Shown here: in pieces, positions 1 through 7,824 of the stretch | Layout: each line of letters begins with the position of its first letter | Position numbering within the stretch: position 1 is the stretch's first letter | Assembly: GCF_010993775.1 (NCBI RefSeq) | Contig: NZ_WOTO01000069.1 | Coordinates: forward strand, 1-47,306 | DNA from: Fodinicola feengrottensis | Lineage (GTDB): Bacteria; Actinomycetota; Actinomycetes; Mycobacteriales; HKI-0501 | Length of the DNA stretch: 47,306 nucleotides | Direction of reading: 5' to 3' | Made by a program: the position numbers and the translations under genes | Notes under the pieces: generated by a model | Database searches by the model: none | The model's input: only the letters and a program-made list of their open reading frames with translations | Told to the model about the DNA's origin: nothing

Positions 1-96
1 GAGCGGGGCAACCGGAAGCAGTTTTCGGAGATGAATGTTCGGTTTTCCGAATTTTTGAGGCATTTGTATAAGTGGAGGCCGCACACGGGTCGCTGA
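1..96 (+). CDS. C-terminal fragment of an off-window gene
   Basis: Frame 1 is open from the first base to a TGA at 94-96 and gives 31 residues ending in the basic, aromatic stretch HLYKWRPHTGR. The gene starts before the window. The fragment is too short for me to recognise a family. Its position upstream of plasmid-like genes suggests it belongs to the same accessory element, but that is inference. Confidence 0.4.
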   Translation, partial: ERGNRKQFSEMNVRFSEFLRHLYKWRPHTGR

Positions 97-1418
97 CGCG
101 GCGTTCGTCGCGCAGAACGCCGCCCGCTCGTGAATGCCGGCGTGTCGCCCAATACCGTCGCTTCGTTCAAGGCTCAGAACCCAGACGTCAAGCGGTTACG
201 GACGTGGGACGGGAGCGATGAGGGCCGCTACGGGCCGCTGTAGGCCCTTCAGAACGCACATCACAGCAGGGCTGAGCGGGTAAGTGAAATCCCATGGAAA
301 GGCGGTCGCCTTAGCGCTCTGCGCGGCCTGTGTCCGCCAGAGAAGGTGACCAGTAGGGTTTTCGGTCTGTACGCCGCCGTCGGCGGTTGTGTTCGCGCAG
401 CTCATGGCCATGCCGGGGGGCAGCGGTCTCCCCGGCGTTCTAGTCGCTGGGTGATCGCGGGGCACACCGCTGGGCAGAGCGCTGATCTGATTGCCGTTCC
501 CCGGTTTGTGGCGTTGACGCGAGAAGCGGTGAAGACAGCTCTGGCCAGCTGAATCAGCCCGTACCGGAGTCGCTCACCGGCAGGCTCCGTGACTGGCTCA
601 ACGGGTGGCTTGTGGGGTGGGTCCAGACAGAGCCCCGTGGGCCATGGCGTTGCCGCAGGTCAGATGGGTCGCATAGTCCGGATGGGCGTGGCTGACTGAT
701 CTACGACCACGCTGGCCAGAGAAACTTGCTGCCGGCTGCGAACGTGGTTCCAAGGAGCTGGTCATCCATCGCAACGGTGGAGTGCACCTGTGTCGCACTC
801 TGCATCGTCGCGCCGGCCGCGACCTGCGGTGTTGCCGATATGTCGCCGATTGCGTCGCGCGGTCGTGGATCCGTAGCGGGTCGCCCGTGGCGCGGTGACC
901 AGGGGAGCTACCCGCTGCCTATGCCCTGGCTACCCGCGTCCTTACCGCCATTGACCTCGCGCGACGGTCACCAGATCTCCTCCACAGGCAACCTGTGACG
1001 CGAGTGTCTGAATTGGCCACGAACGCCGCTATTAGATAACGAGCGGAACCCCGTTTGCGGCAACGTGGCCAGCACCAGATCCTGACACCCGGTTGCCCCC
1101 GCGCGAAAAGGTGACCATCTCGAAAGGAGTACACGAACAGTCCAACCCGTGACCCGCGAAAACAGCGAAAACGGCTTCCTGCAGCAGCGTGCGGCATTGC
1201 GGCTCTCTCCCGCCGACTGCGCAGCGACTATTTCGTCAACCTATTAGCCCAAGGTTGCCCAGCCGGTTTATCGGCTCGCGTTCGGTAGCGGTCGCCGGAG
1301 AGAAAATTAATGTGTCGGTCGGGCCGTTCGGATGACCGCTTTCCATGCCTCCGAAACGGTAACCCAAACGGTGACGGTCGCGAGAGGTCGCGAATGAGAG
1401 AAACCGCAGGTCAGACCC

Positions 1419-1508
1419 TGAACACATCATGGACGTCCAGGTGTTCGTCGAATGCGGGTATTTGCCGCCGCGAACGGGGTGTTCGCGTGCGTGTTCATGA
1501 TGTGTTCA
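1419..1508. repeat. Nested inverted repeat upstream of the plasmid-type gene cluster
   Basis: The 12-bp arms TGAACACATCAT (1419-1430) and ATGATGTGTTCA (1497-1508) are perfect reverse complements. Inside them sits a second hairpin with arms CGCGAAC (1469-1475) and GTTCGCG (1481-1487) around a 5-nt loop. The structure lies about 250 bp before the first well-supported start codon of the cluster. It could be an operator, an origin-type structure or part of a long leader; the sequence does not decide. Confidence 0.5.
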
Positions 1509-1743
1509 AGCGAAAATTCATGCGTTCGGGTCCTTGCCAATGACTGTTTTCTGGTTCACCGTTGACGCCAATCCACCCCTTTGTGTTCCCCGTCGCCGCG
1601 CGGGGAATTCCGTGCACGGTGGAGACCACGAACACCGCACTACGCCATCGGCGGACGCGCTGAGGGAATTCCTCTCGAAGCGCGTCCACCACACATGTGA
1701 CCTCGGCCGCGTCCGGGCGGCCTTGGCATGTCGTACCACCACA

Positions 1744-1750
1744 AGGAGGA
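1744..1750 (+). promoter_or_regulatory. Strong Shine-Dalgarno before the first gene of the cluster
   Basis: AGGAGGA lies six bases before the ATG at 1756, an almost ideal match to the anti-Shine-Dalgarno. It argues that translation of the cluster enters at 1756, and that the longer open frame beginning at 1728 is not the true start of the DUF2637 gene. Confidence 0.6.
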
Positions 1751-1755
1751 GCGCC

Positions 1756-1920
1756 ATGAACAGCCCTGCAACAAGCACCACGGGTCACCACAACCGCATC
1801 GCGATCGACCGGCCCGCGCCGGTCGGTGGACGCGCGCCGCACCGCAGCACCCTCGCCGGGTTTCTCGCGGGACCCCGGCGCGCCAGGAGGGCGGTGAGCA
1901 GTCCTGTCGACCGACCCTAG
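1756..1920 (+). CDS. Small basic protein leading the plasmid-type cluster
   Basis: A 54-residue ORF begins at an ATG with an excellent ribosome binding site and ends with TAG two bases before the ATG of the DUF2637 gene at 1923. Translational coupling is therefore likely. The product is rich in Arg, Pro, Ser and Thr with no obvious hydrophobic segment, and I recognise no family. It may be a real small protein or a leader peptide whose main job is to feed ribosomes into the next gene. The start-site signal is the main support. Confidence 0.5.
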   Translation: MNSPATSTTGHHNRIAIDRPAPVGGRAPHRSTLAGFLAGPRRARRAVSSPVDRP

Positions 1921-1922
1921 CC

Positions 1923-2810
1923 ATGACCCGCCCAAGGTCCCCGCCCCGCGCCGACCCGTCTCCCCGAACGCGCAAGCGCCGCAGTCCCCGCTGCGTACCA
2001 GGGTCCGTTGCGCGAACGGCCGCGCCGACCCACACGGCAGCCCTATCGGTCTCGCCACGGCACCAACCAGGACCACTCCCGCCAGGTCCGGGACGGTGGG
2101 CTGCGTTCCTCGCGGCGTGCTTGTCACTTCGTGGGGTCGTAGCGTTGCTGCTGTCCGGTACGGCCACTGCCACGTTCGCGGTGACATACGAGCACATCGT
2201 CACGTTCGCCGTCCAGCACGGCCAGAGTGACTGGACGGCGCTGGTGTACCCGTTTTTCATCGACGGCTTCGAAGTCATCGTCACGCTGTACTTGTTCTAC
2301 TGCAAACGCGACGGGCAGGCCACGAACGTGCTGGCCTGGACGTTCCTGGTCGTGATCGTCCTCGTCAGCGTCGCAGTGAACTGGCTGTCCAGCCCGAAAG
2401 CCGACGACACGCTCTCACACCTGTTCGCCGCACTGCCCGCGATCGCCCTGCTGGGCGAAATCAAAATCATGGCCACCCTGCTCGGCCACAAACCCACCAC
2501 CCCACCAGCGGAACGGCCACGCGGGCCGATAGTGAGCCCGATCCCGCCGTACGCGCGCTGCTGCCGGCGCGCGCGGGCCGCCCGGGACCAGCTCGCCACC
2601 GCCGGTCACAAACTCACCCGGCAAAACCTGGCAGACCAGATTCGCCGCAACGGGCAACCCGTGTCCAACGAACGGGCCTGCGAGCTCCTCAAAATCCTCA
2701 CCCAACCCACCCACGCATGGGCGAACCCGCTCACCCACCTACCCGGCCTCCACAAGCTCCGCCACCGCGGACAGACCGGCAGCCAAGACAGCGGCGGGAG
2801 GCGGTCGTAA
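1923..2810 (+). CDS. DUF2637 (SpdB-like) membrane protein
   Basis: The product of 295 residues has a basic, Pro-rich N-terminus of about 55 residues, then several hydrophobic segments between about 58 and 185, including the family-like stretches around WTALVYPFFIDGFEVIVTL and LSHLFAALPAIALLGEIKI. A soluble C-terminal part follows, with a winged-helix-like sequence around GHKLTRQNLADQIRRNGQPV. DUF2637 proteins are typical of actinobacterial conjugative plasmids and integrative elements, where SpdB-type proteins are linked to plasmid spread. The start at 1923 is chosen because it follows the upstream stop directly; the same frame is open back to 1728. Its TAA overlaps the next ATG as TAATG. Confidence 0.8.
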   Translation: MTRPRSPPRADPSPRTRKRRSPRCVPGSVARTAAPTHTAALSVSPRHQPGPLPPGPGRWAAFLAACLSLRGVVALLLSGTATATFAVTYEHIVTFAVQHGQSDWTALVYPFFIDGFEVIVTLYLFYCKRDGQATNVLAWTFLVVIVLVSVAVNWLSSPKADDTLSHLFAALPAIALLGEIKIMATLLGHKPTTPPAERPRGPIVSPIPPYARCCRRARAARDQLATAGHKLTRQNLADQIRRNGQPVSNERACELLKILTQPTHAWANPLTHLPGLHKLRHRGQTGSQDSGGRRS

Positions 2811-3427
2811 TGTTGATGCCCGGCACCTCCAGCGGCGGTCTGCGACCAGCCGCCGCACACCCCGCCATCCTCGGACTCTTCGGCCCGGTGCCCGCTGCCG
2901 CTCGTCCGTCAGTCACCCACATGTCCCCGATGGGGACATCTGCCGTTGGGCCGATCACGGTCGGCGCGGCTGGCCCGGCGGGTGGATCGGCGGGTGGCCC
3001 GGCGACCAGCCGGCGGCCAGGACCCGCCGCCCCACCCGCCGACGGAAACACCTTGATACGCCCAGGTCAGAGCCATGATGGGCCGGCCGTGAGTAGTGCC
3101 CGACAGAATCCAATAGATTCTCTCTCCAAGGAAGTACACAACAAAACAAAAACAACACCACCGCTGCTCAACAGCCTCAACAGCCAGCTCCTGCTCCCAC
3201 ACCACAGTCAGCTCCACGACGTGACAGTGACGGTGCCAGCGGGCAGCAGCCCGTCGGACAGCCTCTGCGCTCGTCACTGTCGGCGCGATCGCAGCCGACA
3301 GGACGGCGCAGCGACGGAGGAAGACGCAACCGGCAGCGCGATGATGGGCACAGATCGGCGCGACGAGGGAGCCGTGAGCGGGCCGATCGTGATCCTGAGG
3401 CGTTCGGTGCGCTGTGGGCGCGGCTGA
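2810..3427 (+). CDS. Hypothetical Pro/Ala/Gly-rich protein in the cluster
   Basis: The 205-residue frame starts in a TAATG overlap with the DUF2637 gene and ends in a TGATG overlap with the Replic_Relax gene. Both junctions are typical of coupled genes. The first 95 residues are low-complexity Pro/Ala/Gly; the rest is hydrophilic. From about 3097 the competing frame of the next gene is also open and looks more protein-like, so the 3' third of this ORF may not be real. I recognise no domain, and a frameshift joining it to the downstream gene is a serious alternative. Confidence 0.4.
   Translation: MLMPGTSSGGLRPAAAHPAILGLFGPVPAAARPSVTHMSPMGTSAVGPITVGAAGPAGGSAGGPATSRRPGPAAPPADGNTLIRPGQSHDGPAVSSARQNPIDSLSKEVHNKTKTTPPLLNSLNSQLLLPHHSQLHDVTVTVPAGSSPSDSLCARHCRRDRSRQDGAATEEDATGSAMMGTDRRDEGAVSGPIVILRRSVRCGRG
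2921..2939. repeat. Perfect 19-bp palindrome (operator-like)
   Basis: ATGTCCCC and GGGGACAT face each other across a 3-nt centre (GAT). The site lies within the hypothetical ORF, about 500 bp before the Replic_Relax gene. Its size and symmetry fit a dimeric repressor site, but I see no second copy and no adjacent repressor gene. Confidence 0.45.
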
Positions 3428-4353
3428 TGCCGCGCGATCACCGCATCCTGGGTCTGCTGGCTCTGCACCGAGTGCTCACGATCGACCAGCTGGCCCGGCT
3501 GGATTTCACCTCCGCTCGGCGTGCGCAAGCGCGGCTGCTGGAACTGGTCAAGCTGGAACTGGTCTGGCGGGCACGTCCGCCGCTCTCTGGCGGCGGCACG
3601 TATCCCACCCGATTCACCCTCGGATACCGCGGCGCGTGCCTCATGACCGCGCAACTGGGCGACAAGCCACCCCGGCGAGCCGCGTACAAACACCGCAACG
3701 ACGGCATGCTGCTCTCACCCAAGCTGCGTCACCTGCTGGGCATCAACGATTTCTTCACCGACCTAGCCGGCTACCACCGGGACCACCCCGACCTGACTGG
3801 CCCCGGCGGGCAACCCGGCGGCCTAACGCTGTGGATGCCCGAACGTACTGCCATCGGACAGGTCCAGGCTCTGACGAGCGAGATGTACGCCCGGATCAAA
3901 CCCGACGCCTACGGCTGCTTCGAAGCCGAGGGCCGCGCGGTGCGGTTCATGCTGGAGCACGACACCGGCACCGAACCCATCGCCACCCTCGTGGACAAAG
4001 TTCTCACCTACTACGACCACGTCAACGCCTCCCGCGCGGGCATCGTGCTGTTCTGGCTGCCCAGCACCACCCGGGAAACCCACCTCAGAGCCGCACTGGA
4101 TCGTCAACGGCACCACATCGAGGTCGCCACAGCCGCCCGCGACCACGGCCATCCAGACGGCCCCGCAGGACCGATCTGGGCCGTCCACCAATCCACCGGC
4201 ACTGAATACGACGGCAGCCTCTTTCGGGCGCGCCTGCACCAGCTCCCCGAGCACGGACCCGACGCGCACCATCACCCCGACCTCGGCCTTCCGTTCCACC
4301 AAGCCGCCGTCACCAACACCGCCGTGATGCTGTCTCCGTGGGGTGAGCCATGA
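3427..4353 (+). CDS. Replication-relaxation (Replic_Relax) family protein
   Basis: The 308-residue product resembles the Replic_Relax family of actinobacterial plasmids and integrative elements. It opens with a winged-helix-like segment (about residues 4-45: RDHRILGLLALHRVLTIDQL, then ARRAQARLLELVKLELV). A mixed alpha/beta body follows, including PDAYGCFEAEGRAVRFMLEHD, which recalls nuclease-like folds. The ATG at 3427 sits in a TGATG overlap. However, the same frame is open upstream from 3097 and encodes a Gln/Arg/Ser-rich tail running smoothly into the domain (DPEAFGALWARLM before the start), with no usable ATG or GTG. The true start may therefore be further upstream and hidden by a frameshift. 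The gene overlaps the next by ATGA. Confidence 0.75.
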   Translation: MPRDHRILGLLALHRVLTIDQLARLDFTSARRAQARLLELVKLELVWRARPPLSGGGTYPTRFTLGYRGACLMTAQLGDKPPRRAAYKHRNDGMLLSPKLRHLLGINDFFTDLAGYHRDHPDLTGPGGQPGGLTLWMPERTAIGQVQALTSEMYARIKPDAYGCFEAEGRAVRFMLEHDTGTEPIATLVDKVLTYYDHVNASRAGIVLFWLPSTTRETHLRAALDRQRHHIEVATAARDHGHPDGPAGPIWAVHQSTGTEYDGSLFRARLHQLPEHGPDAHHHPDLGLPFHQAAVTNTAVMLSPWGEP

Positions 4354-4679
4354 CCAACCCCCACGCCACACCAGCAGAAACACCCAACGACCCGCCGCAG
4401 GCCGGCAACAGCGACGCTGACTGCCCACGATCGCAGGACCCGTGCGCGACCAAGCCGCCGCACATACCTCGACCGAGAAACCCGATTCCCCGCAGGGCCA
4501 ACAAGTCCCAGGCAGCAACACCCAGAAAGCCGATCCCGAGCCCAGAGGAATGGGCGCGCGAACAGGTAAAAAACGCCCCGCCTCGGTCGCTGGAATGGGC
4601 ACGAGGGGTCGCGCGCATCTACGGCCTCACCCTCGACAACGACATGGAGACCGAATCCGGCACCGACTCGGACACCTGA
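4350..4679 (+). CDS. Small hydrophilic protein, last gene of the cluster
   Basis: The 109-residue product starts in an ATGA overlap with the Replic_Relax gene. The first two thirds are Pro/Ala/Ser-rich and probably disordered. The C-terminal 45 residues (PSPEEWAREQVKNAPPRSLE, then WARGVARIYGL) look helical and are the likely conserved part. Small proteins of this kind commonly follow Replic_Relax genes in actinobacterial elements. Function unknown. Confidence 0.6.
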   Translation: MTNPHATPAETPNDPPQAGNSDADCPRSQDPCATKPPHIPRPRNPIPRRANKSQAATPRKPIPSPEEWAREQVKNAPPRSLEWARGVARIYGLTLDNDMETESGTDSDT

Positions 4680-4744
4680 CCAGCCCGGAAAGAAGCCCGG
4701 GGCCGAGATTGTTTTGAAGGCAAGCTCACACGTTCAAGGAAGCG

Positions 4745-5872
4745 CTAGCGTACCGCATCCGGCGCGCGCTGCAATATAACGCCTCTGTCACGGATGAACG
4801 ACCCTGCCAGTCCGCTGCGGCGCGGATGAGTCAAGGAAGGAGGTTGTCTCTTCCTTATCTTGTTGCTGGTGCCGAGTTGGATCACGTCGGCGACCGTGTC
4901 AGCTCTCAGCAGGACCGGGACCCCGTGGAAAAGACTCGCCATTGAATCTCTCCAGCGTGCTCGAAATGGCCCCGATCGGAGGATCCCAAACGGGCTTGTT
5001 GGTGTGGGCGTCACAGGCTCTTTGAGGTACTCGCGGCGGGCACATTCGTTCTTGTAGTCTTCTGCAAGAAGGTCGGCTCGGCGACTCGCGCCGGTACAAT
5101 CGTATTCGAATGCGGCAACCACACTCTCCACGAAACTCTGCGCCATCATAAGGCGATCAGTAAGTCTGATGGTCTTCCAAAATGGAAGGTTCGGCCACTC
5201 TGCCACCTCAGGATCAATGCCGACCCTCGGATTGATCTCGGCGGCAAATCCGTCTCGCCACGGAGAAATAGTAATCCTCGCCAGATCGGCTCTTCCATTA
5301 ATGAGCAGACGTTGCCCCCATTGCAGTTTCACCTCACAGCCCTGCGGCACCGAGACAACTGGCTCCATCTCGGCTAAATATGTCGTGCTGATCGTCAACC
5401 GCCGATGCCGATCAATACGCGCCAGCTCATTTATCACGGCAATGACACTAGCTCCTGAAGTGTTGTTGAATGGCTGCATCTTCAAGAGCATGTCCCGGTG
5501 CGGCTCATCCAAATGCTTCAGACGGTGGATGTTGTTGTTCCATGCCTTCGGTGTGTCGTATGCGGGGAACTGAAGTATGCCCTCATCTGGAGGCGGCAAG
5601 CGGCCCGTGACGTGTGCACAGGCCGCCCACACTGTGTAGTCAAGGCATGCACGCAAGTTGTATAGCCATTCACCCAGCTCGAGAGCGAAAGCGACCGGAA
5701 TAGGGCGGCTCTGGCAAGCTTGCAGGATATGCACACCGTCACCTTGGTGTTCGAATGTGAAATCGAATGGACTGGTGTCGATGTACTCATTCCAGACTTC
5801 GACTAAGCTGTAGCGATGTTTGTCGGCACGATCGAGCCGATCCCAACATGCCGCAAACGGAACGTTCCCCAT
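4745..5872 (-). CDS. Conserved-looking hypothetical protein of about 375 residues
   Basis: An intact minus-strand frame. The product begins MGNVPFAACWDRLDRADKHR from the chosen ATG at 5872. The frame is open to 5959 and would add 29 residues of poor quality; neither start has a strong ribosome binding site. Notable stretches are LGEWLYNLRACLDYTVWAAC and RLKHLDEPHRDMLLKMQPFN. The layout, a beta-rich N-terminus followed by helical segments, resembles uncharacterised soluble actinobacterial proteins. No signal peptide, membrane helix or catalytic motif is evident. It is convergent with the plasmid-type cluster, with 65 bp between the stops, and its GC content is visibly lower than the core genes, consistent with transfer. 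Confidence 0.65.
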   Translation of the reverse strand: MGNVPFAACWDRLDRADKHRYSLVEVWNEYIDTSPFDFTFEHQGDGVHILQACQSRPIPVAFALELGEWLYNLRACLDYTVWAACAHVTGRLPPPDEGILQFPAYDTPKAWNNNIHRLKHLDEPHRDMLLKMQPFNNTSGASVIAVINELARIDRHRRLTISTTYLAEMEPVVSVPQGCEVKLQWGQRLLINGRADLARITISPWRDGFAAEINPRVGIDPEVAEWPNLPFWKTIRLTDRLMMAQSFVESVVAAFEYDCTGASRRADLLAEDYKNECARREYLKEPVTPTPTSPFGILRSGPFRARWRDSMASLFHGVPVLLRADTVADVIQLGTSNKIRKRQPPSLTHPRRSGLAGSFIRDRGVILQRAPDAVR

Positions 5873-5959
5873 CCCATAATCATCGCCAATGTGCTCGCCG
5901 GATAGAAGGGCCAAAGGGCACCTGCGCCTCAACCGAGCGGCCGATCTATGGCTGGGCAT

Positions 5960-6564
5960 AGTGACAAATCGCGGACGCGGACGCGGACACCTGCCTCACC
6001 AGTGAAGAGGTACCTGGCTTACGTGGCTGACAACACCCTCGACCATGTGGGCAGGAGGCGCCAGGCGAGGGTGATGCTGTGGGGCATATTGAGTTTCACC
6101 CTTTGCTAGGACGCCTGGTGCAGCGATGACACTTAGCAGCCCGACTGGAATTGATCTGAAATCGCCGCAGATCTGGGGTACGAGTTCCCCCCAGGTTGGG
6201 ATCAGATGTGGGTACAAACCGAGGGCTGTACCCAATCATGCAGCAACAACGCGCTCCTGGCCGATATATTCGCAGGTCAGCGTAGACTCTCCGTGGGAGC
6301 GAAGAGTCCGACGAATATATCTTCTTTCTCCTTATCTTGGAGGTGTGTTTTCTACGGCTGCTCGCGACGTACTTCGTTCTACTCCGTCGATCACCTTTCG
6401 TGACCGGTCATCATGAGTGGCTGTACGATCACCAGATCCTGACCACATCAATGTCCATCTTGATGATCGTGTGTCCGGGTCTCGAGCCGCCTCTTTGTTT
6501 GCGCGTCCTCCTGTGTGCGGTTCGCGCGTCGCCGCTGGTTTCGTTTCGTCGCCTCTGCCGCCCG
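5960..6564. other. 600-bp gap without a supported gene
   Basis: Only short, unrecognisable ORFs are present on both strands. Part of it (about 6250-6400) is richer in A and T than its surroundings and could contain promoters for the divergent minus-strand gene at 4745-5872. I see no strong repeat or hairpin here. Confidence 0.3.
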
Positions 6565-6867
6565 TTAACGAGGGTGGTTTGCTTCTGACATGGAACATCT
6601 GCTGCCGTCTAGTGCTCGGTGTTTTGGAAACTTCCCGTTTTTGTTCAACGTGAGGGGTCTGCGATGGCAGCAGGTGCAGGTTTGCTTGCTCAGTGGCCTT
6701 CTGCACTTCCACCTGCGATCGCGGTCAGGCGTGTATCGGGTTGTGCCGGAGCCGGGACAGGCCGTTTGAGGGCCGCCCCAAATGCTTCTGGAGTCTGTGT
6801 AGTGCTTGGGCAGCGTTTTGTCCTTGTTCAGGGACAACCGCAGGCAGCACACGTCACAATGCGCCAT
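6565..6867 (-). CDS. Small duplicated Cys-rich (zinc-ribbon-like) protein
   Basis: A 100-residue product with two related modules. The first is CDVCCLRLSLNKDKTLPKHY followed by CPGSG; the second is CTCCHRRPLTLNKNGKFPKH followed by a single Cys. Each has the pattern C-x2-C-x6/7-LNK-x-x-x-x-PKH-C, suggesting two small metal-binding knuckles. The ATG at 6867 is preceded by AAAGGAG, a good ribosome binding site, and lies 14 bp inside the 3' end of the GNAT-like gene, so the two are probably translated together. Similar single-module proteins occur in actinobacteria and their phages. A role in nucleic-acid binding is inference only. Confidence 0.6.
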   Translation of the reverse strand: MAHCDVCCLRLSLNKDKTLPKHYTDSRSIWGGPQTACPGSGTTRYTPDRDRRWKCRRPLSKQTCTCCHRRPLTLNKNGKFPKHRALDGSRCSMSEANHPR

Positions 6868-7505
6868 CGAGCCGCACGCTCCTTTCGTCCGACGTACCGG
6901 TTGTGGTGGACCGCATGTGCGCGCAGGCCGCCGTTGAGCCCGACCTGAAGGGCGTTCGGTGGCGGCGGGCCATCGTGCGCCAGAATCCGCGTGCGTCGGC
7001 GGTACTGCCCGGTCGTGTACCAACTGAAGCCGTCGCTGGGTCGACCACCCGCAGCCAAAGCAGCATCGACGAGCAAGCCACCGATTCCGTACCCGTCGTA
7101 CGGCGGGTAGGTCTCTACCTTGCAGACCAGCCCGCGCTGACAGATAGCGCAGGACTCGAAACCGATCTTGCCGATGGCGTCCCCGTGCAGGTTGGCGACA
7201 ACGATCAGCATGTCGTCAGCACGACGTGCGTGCTCGAACGTGAGGGCGCGTCGGAGCTGGTGGCGTCGCCACCACCAGACTGGATTGAGGCGGCGCCGTT
7301 TGCGCAGCCACCGCCAGTTACGAGCCCACTGCCGCGGTCGATCCCAGAGGGTCGACGACGCCGCCGGGGTCGAGCGTTGGTGTATCTGCCGAAGCAGACG
7401 CTCGCGCGCTTGCGGGAGCTGGTATCCGCCCCGGCTGTCCGCACTCGCGCGGCGCCCAGCTCGGCAAGGTAGGCGCCCCAGACATCGCCATGATGTGGTG
7501 GACAA
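6854..7505 (-). CDS. GNAT-like protein, frameshifted as sequenced
   Basis: The core of the product, in one frame, reads FESCAICQRGLVCKV, then YDGYGIGGLLVDAALAAG, then SWYTTGQ. This resembles a GNAT acyl-CoA-binding region (motif A, here GYGIG) with an unusual preceding Cys-x2-Cys. Near 7010 the frame changes, and the expected continuation TADARGFWRTMARRHRTPF followed by CAHM appears in another frame ending at TGA 6854-6856. The N-terminal part is Arg/Trp-rich and may itself be out of frame, so the start is uncertain. It lies directly upstream of the Cys-rich gene. I infer a small acetyltransferase-like fold; the substrate is unknown. Confidence 0.45.
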
Positions 7506-7741
7506 CCGGCGGCCGTGTCCTGGTCAGCTCGCTCTCGACACTGGGCAGCTGCGGCGGCGAGCCGATCAGGATCTGCCTCCAGCTCCTCCACGATCAAATC
7601 GACATAGTCGTTGATCAACGCCTGCTGGTCGGCACCGGCCTGCTCGGGCGGATGCTCGTCATCCAGGCAACAGTTCAGGGCGTACGTCCACACCCGAAAG
7701 GCGTCATCGCCGCCCGCGTTACTCCCACCTGGTTCGCCCAC
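7470..7741 (-). CDS. Hypothetical acidic protein, N-terminal part
   Basis: A minus-strand frame from a GTG at 7741 gives an acidic helical product with DYVDLIVEELEADPDRLAAA and a following GDVWGAYLAELGA. Past about 7470 the frame continues to 7205 but becomes Arg/Ser-rich and implausible, while the GNAT-like frame takes over. This may therefore be the N-terminal portion of one longer gene broken by an indel, or a separate small gene. I recognise no family. A perfect palindrome sits just before its start (7746-7760). Confidence 0.4.
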
Positions 7742-7745
7742 AATC

Positions 7746-7760
7746 CTGACGTTACGTCAG
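7746..7760. repeat. Perfect palindrome between recombinase end and next gene
   Basis: CTGACGT and ACGTCAG face each other across one base. The site lies 4 bp upstream of the GTG at 7741 and 65 bp past the recombinase stop. Its position suits an operator over the downstream minus-strand gene or a recombination-related site. The short arms keep confidence modest. Confidence 0.4.
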
Positions 7761-7824
7761 CAGTACGACACTTTCCGCGCATTCTGGAGGTTGCGGAAAC
7801 GCACGATCGACATCCGGCTTGGGT

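Larger units (their letters stand above)
97..1755. other. 1.65-kb stretch without a convincing gene
   Basis: Short ORFs exist on both strands, but none has a recognisable domain, a good ribosome binding site or consistent third-position GC. Parts around 560-1000 look like they could be badly decayed coding sequence. The only clear structure is the nested inverted repeat at 1419-1508. This may be the left regulatory or maintenance part of the mobile element, or a scar of lost genes. Confidence 0.4.

Noticed and set aside
97..1755. A tRNA attachment site for the element in the left gene-free stretch
   Set aside because: I looked for T-arm-like GGTTCGAATCC segments and a cloverleaf and found none. 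The left end of the element is probably outside the window.
1495..2284. Long minus-strand ORFs opposite the small leading gene and the 5' part of the DUF2637 gene
   Set aside because: They are Arg/Gly/Cys-rich shadows of GC-biased plus-strand coding with no domain and no ribosome binding site.
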